DNA of 64,000 nucleotides from Loktanella sp. S4079 (GCF_000967725.1 NZ_JXYE01000002.1:1488001-1552000); one strand, 5' to 3'. Positions 35,520 through 45,503 are shown, counted from the first letter of the stretch. Program-made: numbers and translations. Notes: a model not told the origin generated them from the letters alone.

Positions 35520-36468
35520 ATGGACTTCGCGACCCTCTTGCAAATGCTGGACGCAACCCTGCGTCTAGCGACACCGCTTTTGCTGGCCTGTTTGGCTGGC
35601 CTATATTCCGAGCGGGCCGGAATTTTTGACATCGGGCTAGAGGGCAAGATGCTCGCCGCGGCGTTTTTGTCGGCGGCGGTCGCATCGGTTTCGGGGAATG
35701 TATGGCTAGGACTATGCGCCGGTATCGGCGCGTCTATGATTCTGGCGGCAATTCACGGATTGGCATCAATCACATTCCGTGGGAACCAGTTGATCTCTGG
35801 GGTTGCGATTAACTTTTTAGCAGCAGGTCTGACGGTTGTGGTCGCCCAAAGCTGGTTCAGACAGGGCGGTCGCACGCCGCAACTCGCTGGTGATGCTCGG
35901 TTTAATCCAATCGACCTGCCGTTTGCCGAACAGCTACGCGAGGTTCCGATCATCGGGACGATCTACTACGAACTCATCTCTGGGCACACGATCCTTGTTT
36001 ATGTGGCGCTGCTGATGGTGCCAATCACATGGTGGGTGCTGTACCGGACACGTTTTGGTCTGCGACTGCGTGCTGTGGGTGAAAACCCTGCCGCCGTTGA
36101 TACTGCGGGCGTATCAGTCATTGGCCTGCGCTTTGCGGCGGTTGCAATCTGCGGCGTGCTATGCGGGATTGCAGGTGCCTATTTGGCGACAGCGCTTCAG
36201 GCTGGATTTACCAAAGACATGAGCGCCGGTCGCGGCTACATCGCCTTGGCTGCGCTGATTTTCGCGAAATGGCGCCCTTGGTATGCGCTCTATTCGTGCC
36301 TGCTGTTTGGCTTTTTGCAGGCGATGGCGCTGCGGTCTGACGTTGTTGAAAACGTGATTGGCTTTGCGCTGAACAACCAGCTTTTGGATGTTCTGCCCTT
36401 TATCCTAGTTGTTGTGCTGACCGGTTTTGTCGGCAAAGCCGCAGGTCCAAAAGCAGGAGGCGAAGCCT

Positions 36469-36485
<17 letters not shown>
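35520..36485 (+). CDS. Nucleoside ABC transporter permease (second)
   Basis: A 321-residue permease of the BPD_transp_2 family: LLACLAGLYSERAGIFDIGLEGKMLAAAF, LISGVAINFLAAGLTVVV and RFGLRLRAVGENPAAVDTAGVSV (quoted in part) match the NupQ/YufQ branch. It pairs with the permease at 34010. The ATG follows the preceding TAA with no gap. The 3' end overlaps the phosphorylase gene by 17 bp. Confidence 0.92.
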
Positions 36486-37278
<793 letters not shown>

Positions 37279-37385
37279 TCACCGGCAATACTGCACCGCG
37301 CCCGCATAAATTTGATGCGAGTGTTTGACACTCTGGCGCGAAACGGTTTTGGTGAAGAAACAGGCACTAGCGCCCGGAACGGTTC

Positions 37386-38300
37386 ATGCAAGTTTATCTT
37401 CCCATCGCCGAAGTATCGGTGAACGCTTTTCTTCTTTTGGGGATCGGCGGATTAGTGGGCGTGTTATCCGGCATGTTTGGCGTCGGTGGCGGATTTCTCA
37501 TTACGCCCATGCTGTTCTTTATCGGCATCCCGCCCGCCGTGGCGGTTGCCACCAGCACGAACCAAGTTGTCGCCTCTTCCTTTTCGGCCCTATTAGCGCA
37601 TCTCAAACGTCGCACTGTTGATATGGTGATGGGGACGGTGCTGTTGATCGGCGGGCTTATTGGCTCCGCCTTAGGGGTATTGTTATTCAACTACCTTAGA
37701 TCGCTAGGTCAGGTCGATCTGCTTGTTCAACTATGCTATGTGCTATTCCTTGGCGTGATTGGTGCGCTGATGTTCATCGAAAGCCTGAACGCGATCCGGC
37801 GAGCCAAAAACCCGGCCGCACGGGTTGTTCGCCGCAAACACAATTGGGTCCATAACCTGCCGATAAAGATGAAGTTCCGGGTCTCTGGGCTGTATATTTC
37901 GGTGATCCCACCATTGATGGTCGGAACCTTTGTTGGAATCCTCGCTGCGATTATGGGCGTTGGCGGCGGTTTTATCATGGTGCCCGCGATGATTTATCTC
38001 TTGGGTATGCCCACAAAGGTGGTGATTGGCACATCGTTGTTTCAGATCATCTTTGTCGCAGGGTTCACAACTGTCCTACACGCCACAACCAATCACACAG
38101 TTGATGTGGTTTTGGCACTGCTATTGCTGATTGGCGGTGTTGTTGGCGCGCAATTCGGCACCCGGCTTGGCGTTAGGATGAAGGCAGAGCAGCTACGCAT
38201 CCTCCTTGCCAGTCTCGTCTTGGGTGTCTGCACAAAACTAGCCATTGACCTGCTGATCAAACCGACCGAGCTCTATTCTTTGACGATGGGGCTGCAATGA
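37386..38300 (+). CDS. Sulfite exporter TauE/SafE family membrane protein
   Basis: A 304-residue protein with about eight membrane segments in two halves that repeat the motif GVLSGMFGVGGGFLITPML (residues about 24-42) and GILAAIMGVGGGFIMVPAM. TauE/SafE proteins export sulfite, sulfoacetate or related anions. The stop overlaps the ATG of the TIGR02186 gene by 4 bp. This two-gene pair is conserved in Rhodobacteraceae, so the two products probably work together. Confidence 0.85.
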   Translation: MQVYLPIAEVSVNAFLLLGIGGLVGVLSGMFGVGGGFLITPMLFFIGIPPAVAVATSTNQVVASSFSALLAHLKRRTVDMVMGTVLLIGGLIGSALGVLLFNYLRSLGQVDLLVQLCYVLFLGVIGALMFIESLNAIRRAKNPAARVVRRKHNWVHNLPIKMKFRVSGLYISVIPPLMVGTFVGILAAIMGVGGGFIMVPAMIYLLGMPTKVVIGTSLFQIIFVAGFTTVLHATTNHTVDVVLALLLLIGGVVGAQFGTRLGVRMKAEQLRILLASLVLGVCTKLAIDLLIKPTELYSLTMGLQ

Positions 38301-39049
38301 TCCGCCTCATCCTCTCCCTGATCTTTCTTGCGCTTCCAGCCCTCGCCGAAGAAGAAATCGTTCTCGGTCTTTCCCATGACCAAGTTGCGATTACGGCGAC
38401 GTTTGAAGGCTCTGACATTCTGGTTTTCGGGGCAATCAAACGCGAGGTCCCCATCCCCGATCAAAGCCATCTGGGCGTCATCGTCACCATTGCCGGGCCA
38501 GATCGCCCCGTTGATATTTGGCGCAAGGATCGCGTTGCTGGCATTTGGGTCAACACCCAAGACGTCGAGGTTGATGCCGCGCCTTCCTTTTATGCCGTGG
38601 CGACATCTGCCCCCATGCGGGATGTCCTGAACCATGTCGAAGATCTAAACTATCGGATCACGACCCCACGCACGATCAAGGCGATCGGCGGGCAGGTCAG
38701 CGATAGCCTTGCGTTCATGAATGCGCTGATCCGCATCCGCACCGATGCCGGGCTTTATCAACGGCTCGAAGGGGCAATTGACCTTGAGGAAGATACGCTT
38801 TTTCGTACGGCGATCACGCTGCCTGCGAACCTGACCGAAGGCACCTATGAAGCGCGTATTTTCCTGACGCGGAATGGTCGGGTTATCGACGAATACACAA
38901 CCGAAATCCCGGTGCGCAAAGTTGGTCTGGAACGCTGGCTATACAACCTCGCCCACGAACATGCATTGCTCTACGGGATTATGTCGCTGATCCTCGCGAT
39001 TAGCGCTGGCTGGGGCGCGTCGGCAATCTTTGGCATGCTGCGACGCTAA
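38297..39049 (+). CDS. TIGR02186 family periplasmic/membrane protein
   Basis: A 250-residue protein with a signal peptide (LILSLIFLALPALAEEE), a long periplasmic region beginning VLGLSHDQVAITATFEGSDILVFGAIKRE, and one C-terminal membrane segment (about residues 222-242, LLYGIMSLILAISAGWGASA). The periplasmic part looks beta-rich. TIGR02186 has no known function, but its coupling to TauE/SafE suggests an accessory subunit facing the periplasm. Its TAA shares 4 bp with the convergent SDR gene. Confidence 0.82.
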   Translation: MIRLILSLIFLALPALAEEEIVLGLSHDQVAITATFEGSDILVFGAIKREVPIPDQSHLGVIVTIAGPDRPVDIWRKDRVAGIWVNTQDVEVDAAPSFYAVATSAPMRDVLNHVEDLNYRITTPRTIKAIGGQVSDSLAFMNALIRIRTDAGLYQRLEGAIDLEEDTLFRTAITLPANLTEGTYEARIFLTRNGRVIDEYTTEIPVRKVGLERWLYNLAHEHALLYGIMSLILAISAGWGASAIFGMLRR

Positions 39050-39756
39050 CCACGCCCGATATGTGGCATCTTGGTCGCCATCACCATCATCGACTGCACG
39101 TTCGCCTCTGCTGGCAATGACGCCATATGAAAGACCGAGCGCGCGACATCCTCGACCGCCATGGTTGGCAAAGGTTCTAGACCTTGCTCTGCACGCGCCT
39201 TTTCCAGATTTTTCACCATATCGGTGCGCGCATTTCCGATATCGATTTGCCCGCAAGCAATGTTGAACGCACGACCATCAAGACTAAGCGTCTTGGTCAG
39301 CCCAGACACACCATGTTTCGTTGTGGTGTAACAGACCGACCCCTCGCGCGGGGTGAATGCCGAAATAGAGCCATTGTTGATGATCCGTCCACCTTGCGGT
39401 GACTGCTGACGCATTTGCCGAAACGCAGCCCGCGCGCATAGGAACATTCCCGTCAGGTTTAGGTCTATGACTTGTTTCCAATCGGCAAGTTCGATCTGAT
39501 CAATCGTTGTCTGTGGCCCGAACATGCCCGCGTTATTGAACAGCACATCCAGATGCCCAAACGTGGTAAAGGCGGCAGCAACAGCAACCTCATCGGTCAC
39601 GTCACACGGGTAGATTTCCACATTTGGCCCAGCCAATTCGTTCAGCACTTCGCCCCGACGCGCGATCAAGCCAACACGCCACCCCTGAGCGACAAAATGC
39701 TTGGCCGTTACGCGGCCAATGCCACTGCTGGCACCTGTGATCATAATGCTTTTCAT
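39046..39756 (-). CDS. SDR family oxidoreductase
   Basis: A 236-residue short-chain dehydrogenase: cofactor motif TGASSGIG (residues 7-14), NNAGMFG, catalytic serine in INNGSISAF and the YxxxK pair in CYTTTKHG. ARRGE after the second strand suggests an NADP preference. The substrate is not known. Its ATG overlaps the stop of the upstream helicase gene by 4 bp, so the two share an mRNA, without an obvious functional link. Confidence 0.88.
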   Translation of the reverse strand: MKSIMITGASSGIGRVTAKHFVAQGWRVGLIARRGEVLNELAGPNVEIYPCDVTDEVAVAAAFTTFGHLDVLFNNAGMFGPQTTIDQIELADWKQVIDLNLTGMFLCARAAFRQMRQQSPQGGRIINNGSISAFTPREGSVCYTTTKHGVSGLTKTLSLDGRAFNIACGQIDIGNARTDMVKNLEKARAEQGLEPLPTMAVEDVARSVFHMASLPAEANVQSMMVMATKMPHIGRG

Positions 39757-41279
39757 TGTTCCTCGCTCGTCAATGTCAGGGGCGCGGCTGGCACCTCGAG
39801 GTCGTCAATCCGCAGCACGCCGCTTGGGCGGGCTAAACGGTTTCGCACCACCCAGCGCAACTGCGTTTCTGCCCGCGTGATGGCCACATAGGCGAGCCGT
39901 TTCCAGAGCGGTTGGCCCGCCTCAACACGGCCCATGCGGCTTGCCACTTCGATATCAGGGGCAAAGACTTGCGCCGTGTCCCATTGGGACCCTTGCGCCT
40001 TGTGAATCGTGACTGCAGCGCCATGCAAAAACGTCGCCCCCATCCGCGCGGCAAACGGAATAAACGGCTCTTCGTCGCCTTCTTGCTCGATCTTTACGAT
40101 GCTCGCGGCACTGACCTGAGGGTCTTCGGCCCCCATAACATGAAGCCGCGAAAACCCCGGCTTGCGTCCTGGCCCAAGATAAATCACCTGCGCCCCCTTA
40201 ATCAGGCCGCGCGCCTCTAGGTCCAACCGTTTCTTGCGGTGCTTCATCGGCAATTCGATACCATCGCAAATCAATGGCTCACCCGAGAGCAATTCGTCGC
40301 CCGGCGCTGAAAACGCTGCTCGAAATGCATGGATCAACCTGATCCGGGTCGCATTACGCCACACAAGACAAGGAGAACGAGCCATCAAGTCGGCTTCGAC
40401 CCTTTGGGCAAAAACAACACGTTCGTCTGCTTTTGCGGCCTCTTGGACCATGCGTTCAAAGGCATAGAAATCTAGCTGAGGATCAGCAAGCGCATGCGCC
40501 AAATCCAAAATCGGGTTGCCCGCATCCTGCCTGTGGATGCGATTAAGCGAATGCACACGTTTTTCAGGGAGCGTTTCAAAAACCATGCCACCCGATGATT
40601 GCACGGGCGGTAGCTGAGCGGGATCACCAAATAAGATGAGCGTCGGGAAAATTTCTTTGAGGTCCTCGAACTGCTTACTATCAAGCATGGAGCTTTCGTC
40701 GACAAACCCAATGTCCAAAGGTTCTTCTCGGCGCTTCCAACCCGTGATGAAATCACTGCCGCGCAACCCCGCCGCAGCGAGCGCGGCCGGAATTGATTTG
40801 TTCACTTGGAAAGACGCATGCGCGCGATCCAGTGCCAAATCTGTCAGCCCCTCGATTTCAGGGCGGTCCCCCTGCCCGGCCAGCCACTCGGCCACTTTTT
40901 CATATTCAGGGTCGTAGACTGGCGTATATAGAATGCGGTGGATCGTCGTCGCAGGAACACCTCGGCTCCGCAAGACGCTCGCGGCCTTATTCGTCGGTGC
41001 CAAAATCGCCAAGGTCCGGCGATCTTTGCGTTTGCGCCCCTCCCAATCGCCAGAAATGACGTCGACTTCGGCCTCTTCCAGCGCTTTGTACAGCTTGGCA
41101 AGCAGCATCGTTTTGCCAGAACCGGCCTTGCCGATCACGGCCATCACCGACGACACGTCAGACGGCGGCCCCATCAAAAGGCCATCATCAATATCAACGC
41201 CAGCCTGCAGCAACGCGGATGCGACGCTATCCCATGCTTCGGCCTGATCGTCAGAGAAAGTAATTACAGGAGCATTCAT
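39753..41279 (-). CDS. RecD-like superfamily 1 DNA helicase
   Basis: A 508-residue AAA ATPase of the RecD2/TraA type. Walker A is VIGKAGSGKTMLLAKL (about residues 50-65), motif Ia LAPTNKAASVLRSRG, Walker B DIGFVDESSMLD, motif III LFGDPAQLPPVQSSGG, and the C-terminal UvrD_C_2 domain reads VTIHKAQGSQWDTAQVF and LAYVAITRAETQL. It lacks the N-terminal OB/HhH part of full RecD2. Widespread in alphaproteobacteria, probably acting in DNA repair; the precise role is unknown. Preceded by a 223-bp intergenic stretch with TATACT about 30 bp from the ATG. Confidence 0.88.
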   Translation of the reverse strand: MNAPVITFSDDQAEAWDSVASALLQAGVDIDDGLLMGPPSDVSSVMAVIGKAGSGKTMLLAKLYKALEEAEVDVISGDWEGRKRKDRRTLAILAPTNKAASVLRSRGVPATTIHRILYTPVYDPEYEKVAEWLAGQGDRPEIEGLTDLALDRAHASFQVNKSIPAALAAAGLRGSDFITGWKRREEPLDIGFVDESSMLDSKQFEDLKEIFPTLILFGDPAQLPPVQSSGGMVFETLPEKRVHSLNRIHRQDAGNPILDLAHALADPQLDFYAFERMVQEAAKADERVVFAQRVEADLMARSPCLVWRNATRIRLIHAFRAAFSAPGDELLSGEPLICDGIELPMKHRKKRLDLEARGLIKGAQVIYLGPGRKPGFSRLHVMGAEDPQVSAASIVKIEQEGDEEPFIPFAARMGATFLHGAAVTIHKAQGSQWDTAQVFAPDIEVASRMGRVEAGQPLWKRLAYVAITRAETQLRWVVRNRLARPSGVLRIDDLEVPAAPLTLTSEEQ

Positions 41280-41502
41280 GCCGCGACAGTACCCCTACCA
41301 TCGCGGCTGCGCCAGTATATCAGATCACCTTTCGTCACTGTTGAATGGATCACCCCTGCGCTATTTGACGCGTCCTATGGAAATCGATTGCAGAAATCCC
41401 ACTTGCTATTGTTGAGACTTGCGCACTGGTGTTTGCGTTAGAGGTAATTAAACGACACGCCTATGGGTTAATCATCGGGTCGACGGGCTAACCACGTCCT
41501 CA

Positions 41503-42267
41503 CTAAACGCTGCGTAGTGGCGCGAGCGGGAGCCGCGAACGCGTCGGCCGTGCAGTTCCCCCCAAGACGATCAGCCCTTCGGCGACCGCGCGCGCAACTG
41601 CGTGGGTCGTATTGGACGCACCAAGCTTGAACCGGGCGCTTTCGATATACGCACGAAGCGTGTGCTCTGAGATATTCAAAAGCTCCGCGACCTGCGCACG
41701 TACATGGCCCATCCCAAGATAGGTTAACGCCTCAATCTCACGCGGAGAAAGCTGGCGCATCGTTTCAGGATTTTGACAACCAACCAATTCCAATGTTTTT
41801 CTATTTAAACAATGCGCTATCACAATCCATTCGCGTTGATTGCTCTTGGTAAAGTCGTCCCAACTCGCGTCGTCAGTCGAATCGGATGTCGACAATAGTG
41901 ACAACTGGCCATTGGGGCCTCGGATCGGGAACGAAAATCCCTGTGTCCCAACACCATGCTTGATCGAGTCTTTTCTAAACGCCTGAACAGCACGTGACGA
42001 CCAATCCAGCTCGCGCCAGTCCACAGGATGGAACCGCTGAAAGCTTCCAATCACGACTGGATCAATGCGCATGTAGTCATTTTCGGTGTAGCGCTGCACC
42101 CATATAGGGTCATACGTTCCAAATCCGTATTGCTCACCATCCGCACTTAGCCAGTGATAAACAGCATGTTTAACTTGGAATTCATCCCGCAACTGTACGA
42201 TCAACGCTTGAATATCATCCAGCGCGCTTGCCTGCTCCAAATCTTGGAGAAATCTGTCTAAATTCAG
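41503..42267 (-). CDS. LuxR-type regulator with acyl-homoserine-lactone-binding domain
   Basis: A quorum-sensing type transcription factor of about 245-254 residues. The autoinducer domain has the TraR-type pocket residues: W and Y in WVQRYTEND, D and P in MRIDPVV, and W in HPVDW. The C-terminal helix-turn-helix reads LSPREIEALTYLGMGHVRAQVAELLNISEHTLRAYIESARFKLG (quoted in pieces; SPRE and HTLR are typical). There is no ATG. TTG 42240 lacks a ribosome binding site, whereas CTG 42267 follows AGGGAGAAGG at good spacing and adds NLDRFLQDL, a usual LuxR N-terminus; I favour CTG. No luxI gene is in the window. Confidence 0.85.
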   Translation of the reverse strand: MNLDRFLQDLEQASALDDIQALIVQLRDEFQVKHAVYHWLSADGEQYGFGTYDPIWVQRYTENDYMRIDPVVIGSFQRFHPVDWRELDWSSRAVQAFRKDSIKHGVGTQGFSFPIRGPNGQLSLLSTSDSTDDASWDDFTKSNQREWIVIAHCLNRKTLELVGCQNPETMRQLSPREIEALTYLGMGHVRAQVAELLNISEHTLRAYIESARFKLGASNTTHAVARAVAEGLIVLGGTARPTRSRLPLAPLRSV

Positions 42268-42433
42268 GACCTTCTCCCTGCGTCAATTGGCACGCATTAT
42301 CGTTGTTGTCTGCTATTTCTGCTGAAGCGATTTGCGTCGTCGCTTCCAGTTGCGCTTCTAGCAAAGGCAGATTGTGTGTGCTCGCGAAACGTTTCAGATC
42401 AGCGAGTACGTCGATAATCCAGTCGTGTCCCAT
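42215..42433 (-). CDS. Small conserved-type protein encoded upstream of the LuxR regulator
   Basis: A 72-residue frame that starts MGHDWIIDVLADLKRFASTH and continues NLPLLEAQLEATTQIASAEI. It looks like a folded helical protein in its first 42 residues; the last 30 are low-complexity and overlap the LuxR start region by 26-53 bp. In related genomes, as I recall them, a similar small ORF precedes LuxR genes, so it is probably real. ATG 42433 follows ACAGGGAA. The overlap suggests translational coupling with the regulator. Function unknown. Confidence 0.65.
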   Translation of the reverse strand: MGHDWIIDVLADLKRFASTHNLPLLEAQLEATTQIASAEIADNNDNACQLTQGEGPEFRQISPRFGAGKRAG

Positions 42434-42492
42434 TTCCCTGTCTCACTACTAATCATTCCTTCAGCACCAACGGCAAGAGTAATATTGAAAAT

Positions 42493-42509
42493 ATGAAACA
42501 ATTGTTCAT
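42493..42509. promoter_or_regulatory. Palindromic site ATGAAACAATTGTTCAT upstream of the LuxR operon
   Basis: A 17-bp near-perfect inverted repeat (one unpaired A) lies 60 bp upstream of the small gene that leads the LuxR operon, in an AT-rich stretch with TTGAAG and ATATTT spaced 17 bp on the minus strand as a possible promoter. It is a candidate operator, perhaps for autoregulation; it does not look like a classical lux box. Confidence 0.35.
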
Positions 42510-42573
42510 AGCTTCAACCCCCCCAAAATAGTGAGTAGACGCAATTATGAATTAATTCACTTTGATACAAATT

Positions 42574-42604
42574 AAAGGCGCAACTCAAATGAATTGCGCC
42601 TTTA
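42574..42604 (-). terminator. Intrinsic terminator of ccr
   Basis: A perfect 7-bp stem GGCGCAA(N10)TTGCGCC flanked by AAA and TTT on both sides, 27 bp beyond the ccr stop. On the minus strand it is followed by TTTAATTTG. It could stop transcription in either direction. Confidence 0.8.
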
Positions 42605-42630
42605 TTCTTCATGCATTGTGGATATGACGC

Positions 42631-43911
42631 CTATTTTATTGAGGCTTCCAAAGTATCCTCATACGACCGCAATCCCGGTTTTGTCGCCTGAATCAGGACC
42701 GACATATTGCCCGGCTTATGTTCATTTCGGCGCATCTTACTGTGTGCTTCTGGCAACTCATCCCAAGTAAATAGCTCTGACATGCACGGATCAAGGCGAC
42801 GTTCGATCATCAACTGGTTCGCTGCGCTGGCCTGCTTTAGGTTGGCGAAGTGACTGCCCTGCAAACGTTTTTGGTGCATCCACATGTAACGCACGTCGAA
42901 CGTCAGGTTGTATCCCGTCGTCCCGGCGCAGATCACTACCATGCCTCCGCGTTTACACACAAAGGTTGAAACCGGGAATGTCGCTTCGCCTGGGTGCTCG
43001 AATACCATATCGACGTTATTTCCCTTACCCGTAATCTCCCAAATTGCTTTGCCGAATTTACGCGCCTCTGTGAACCATTCCTTGTATTCGGGTGTATTGA
43101 CCGTTGGCATTTGCCCCCAGCAATTAAAATCATTCCGGTTAATGACCCCTTTTGCGCCCAGCGACATCACGAAATCACGTTTCGATTCATCGCTGATGAC
43201 CCCGATGGCATTTGCACCAGCCGTATTAATCAGCTGAATTGCATAAGACCCCAATCCTCCAGAAGCGCCCCAAACGAGTACGTTCTGGCCCGGCTTTAGC
43301 TCGTGCGGGTGGTGCCCAAAGAGCATCCGGTAGGCTGTCGCAAGCGTCAGCGTGTAGCAGGCGCTTTCCTCCCATGACTGGTGGCGCGGGCGGTGCATCA
43401 GCTGTTGGGATTGCACACATGTAAACTGTGCAAACGACCCGTCAGGTGTTTCATAGCCCCAAATCCGCTGGCTTTCGGAATACATCGGATCGCCACCGTT
43501 ACAATGCTCGTCATCACCATCATCTTGGTTGCAGTGAATGACGACCTCGTCGCCGACCTTCCAGCGCTTTACCTTGTCACCAACGGCCCAAACAATGCCG
43601 GACGCATCAGAGCCAGCGATATGGAAATCAGCGCCGTGCACGTCAAACGGGCTAATCGGCACGCCGAGTCCGGCCCAGATCCCGTTGTAGTTCACGCCTG
43701 CCGCCATCACGAGAACAAGAACTTCGTTGCTGTCCGGCTTTGGGGTGTCGACAACTTCTACTTGAAACGCCTCGTCCGGTTCGCCGTGGCGTTCCCGGCG
43801 GATGGTCCAAGCATACATTTGGTCAGGCACATGACCGACGGGCGGCAGTTCACCGACCTCGTAAAGCGCCTTCTTTGGTGCAGTTTCGGGGGCATTTTGA
43901 TCTAGTGCCAT
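42631..43911 (-). CDS. ccrA: Crotonyl-CoA carboxylase/reductase
   Basis: A 426-residue member of the medium-chain dehydrogenase/reductase family, the key enzyme of the ethylmalonyl-CoA pathway: crotonyl-CoA + CO2 + NADPH to ethylmalonyl-CoA. YAWTIRRERHGEPDEAFQVE opens the catalytic domain, NYNGIWAGLG and WEESACYTLTLATAYRML are characteristic of CCR, and the nucleotide loop is VLVWGASGGLGSYA. Length fits the family (about 430). ATG 43911 is preceded by GGAGACCGAC. Upstream lie two PhaR-like sites and a TTGCGCAA motif. It is 1.7 kb from ethylmalonyl-CoA mutase, which is transcribed the other way. Confidence 0.95.
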   Translation of the reverse strand: MALDQNAPETAPKKALYEVGELPPVGHVPDQMYAWTIRRERHGEPDEAFQVEVVDTPKPDSNEVLVLVMAAGVNYNGIWAGLGVPISPFDVHGADFHIAGSDASGIVWAVGDKVKRWKVGDEVVIHCNQDDGDDEHCNGGDPMYSESQRIWGYETPDGSFAQFTCVQSQQLMHRPRHQSWEESACYTLTLATAYRMLFGHHPHELKPGQNVLVWGASGGLGSYAIQLINTAGANAIGVISDESKRDFVMSLGAKGVINRNDFNCWGQMPTVNTPEYKEWFTEARKFGKAIWEITGKGNNVDMVFEHPGEATFPVSTFVCKRGGMVVICAGTTGYNLTFDVRYMWMHQKRLQGSHFANLKQASAANQLMIERRLDPCMSELFTWDELPEAHSKMRRNEHKPGNMSVLIQATKPGLRSYEDTLEASIK

Positions 43912-43943
43912 GTCGGTCTCCATCACTGAAAATCCATTTGTTG

Positions 43944-44046
43944 CTGCGTCGCAGAATCGACGCTCGAATTGATGGATAATATCCATTGCGCAACTTTGCA
44001 ACCTTACTGACGTTCATTTTGTAATTATATGTCTGCTGCGCCGCAG
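43944..44046 (-). promoter_or_regulatory. ccr control region: two CTGC-N3-GCAG sites and TTGCGCAA
   Basis: CTGCGTCGCAG at 43944-43954 and CTGCGCCGCAG at 44036-44046 both match the CTGC-N3-4-GCAG operator reported for PhaR of Rhodobacter sphaeroides. Between them, TTGCGCAACTTTGCAA at 43986-44001 contains a perfect TTGCGCAA palindrome and resembles motifs of RamB-type regulators known to control the ethylmalonyl-CoA pathway in Paracoccus. All matches are by eye. Confidence 0.45.
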
Positions 44047-44081
44047 CGTAACTTGAGTAAAATCAATAACTAGAGCACAAG

Positions 44082-44112
44082 AAAAGGCGCACAGCCCCAA
44101 CGAAGGGCCGTG
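44082..44112 (-). terminator. Intrinsic terminator of the acyltransferase gene
   Basis: On the minus strand CACGGCCC(N7)GGGCTGTG (one G-T pair) is followed by CGCCTTTTCTTG, 33 bp after the acyltransferase stop. It separates that gene from the ccr promoter region. Confidence 0.7.
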
Positions 44113-44144
44113 TTGGTGTAACCAAAAGTGAATTTAAGTTCGGA

Positions 44145-45503
44145 TTAACCGTCGAAATGATGGGCAATCGAATTGGCGTAATATGCCAAAATATCATGCC
44201 CATTCTCTTGTACGACGATACCATCACCATCGCGATGTATGATGCCCCGCACAGCGAACCGATCTAGCGCCTCGGAAACGATCACCTCGGCGGGTCGCCG
44301 TGGTAGAGGCATATGACCAGATTTCAGCTGCTCCAGCTTCTCAGTGATCCGAATAGCCAATGCATCAGCGGTAAGAATCTGATCATGGACCATTGTATGC
44401 GCCACAATCGGCACGCTAAGCACCGGAATGACACGTCCGATCCGCGCCATTAACTCATCGGCAACTTCGTTAGTAAGATCACCGGTCGCGCCTTCGCGGA
44501 ACTTCGACAGCTCAAGCGGATCACCGAAGCTCACCGAGGCGGTACCAAAAGAGTTAAACCGTCGGGTTATACGCAACCAGATATGGCGCCCGACCCGCCC
44601 CGCAACATCCCAAAACGGTGGGCGAAATTTGCGCGTGCCAGATTTGTCGGCGGCAATCAAAATGTTATCTTCGAGAACACGGTCATAATTGATCGCAACG
44701 GGAACAAAGATAACTTCGCGCTGTTCGGGATCAAAATCGTCGATGATATAGTTCAGCAGTCCAACGCGTGGCTGCGCCATGCGCCCATCAAGACTTAACC
44801 CACCTTCGGGAAAGACCGCTTGGCTCACGCCGCCGCGCGTCGCCATCTGAACATAGCGCGCCAATACCTTGCGGTATAAGGCTCCACGCGATTTCCGCCT
44901 GATGAAATATGCGCCCATGGCGCGGATAATCGGCGACAATGGCCATACACGTGCCCATTCACCAACCGCATAAGACAGCGCACCTGCGCTCGCCGCGAGA
45001 TACGTCACCAGCACATAGTCCATGTTACTGCGATGATTGATCACAAAGACCACAGCCGCATCTGGGTCGATTTCTGCCAGTTTCTTGCGGTCAAATGTGC
45101 CTAAACGAATCCGATAGAGCGATTTTGACAACCACCGCGCCAAGCGAATCCCAATGCTGAAATATGCGGTCGCGGAAAACGAAGGCACGATTTCACGCGC
45201 ATAACCTTTGGCTTTTTCAAAGGCGACGTTTTCTGGAACGTTTTGTTTTCGCGCGTATTCGACGATCGCCTTTGTGACCTCTGGATCATAGATCAGACGT
45301 TGAATCATGTCGTAACGCCGCGCCAGCTTAAATGGCTCAATGGGCCGCTGAAGCCTTTTATTTACGCGCTCAATGACACGCTCTGCCCTTTTGCGAAAGA
45401 ACCAGCGCACGGACGGAAACAAGAAATGCGATGCAAACGTCACTGCTGCAAACAGGACAATAAGGGCAAAGACCCACAGCGGCATCGAAACAGTTTGCGT
45501 CAT
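44145..45503 (-). CDS. Glycerol-3-phosphate acyltransferase-like protein (PlsB-related)
   Basis: A 452-residue acyltransferase anchored by one N-terminal membrane segment (residues about 7-27). The HX4D catalytic motif is VINHRSNMDYV (about residue 150), followed by AMGAYFIRRKSRG and the FPEGGLSLDGRM glycerol-phosphate-binding motif; these are the blocks of PlsB/GPAT enzymes. It would transfer a fatty acyl group to glycerol-3-phosphate or a lysolipid at the inner membrane. It is half the length of enteric PlsB, as is usual in alphaproteobacteria. ATG 45503 is preferred. Divergent from ecm with 135 bp between starts. Confidence 0.82.
   Translation of the reverse strand: MTQTVSMPLWVFALIVLFAAVTFASHFLFPSVRWFFRKRAERVIERVNKRLQRPIEPFKLARRYDMIQRLIYDPEVTKAIVEYARKQNVPENVAFEKAKGYAREIVPSFSATAYFSIGIRLARWLSKSLYRIRLGTFDRKKLAEIDPDAAVVFVINHRSNMDYVLVTYLAASAGALSYAVGEWARVWPLSPIIRAMGAYFIRRKSRGALYRKVLARYVQMATRGGVSQAVFPEGGLSLDGRMAQPRVGLLNYIIDDFDPEQREVIFVPVAINYDRVLEDNILIAADKSGTRKFRPPFWDVAGRVGRHIWLRITRRFNSFGTASVSFGDPLELSKFREGATGDLTNEVADELMARIGRVIPVLSVPIVAHTMVHDQILTADALAIRITEKLEQLKSGHMPLPRRPAEVIVSEALDRFAVRGIIHRDGDGIVVQENGHDILAYYANSIAHHFDG

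Noticed and set aside
41280..41502. GGTTA...TAACC dyad downstream of luxR as regulatory site of the helicase
   Set aside because: The arms are only 5 bp and lie about 190 bp from the helicase start; too weak to report.
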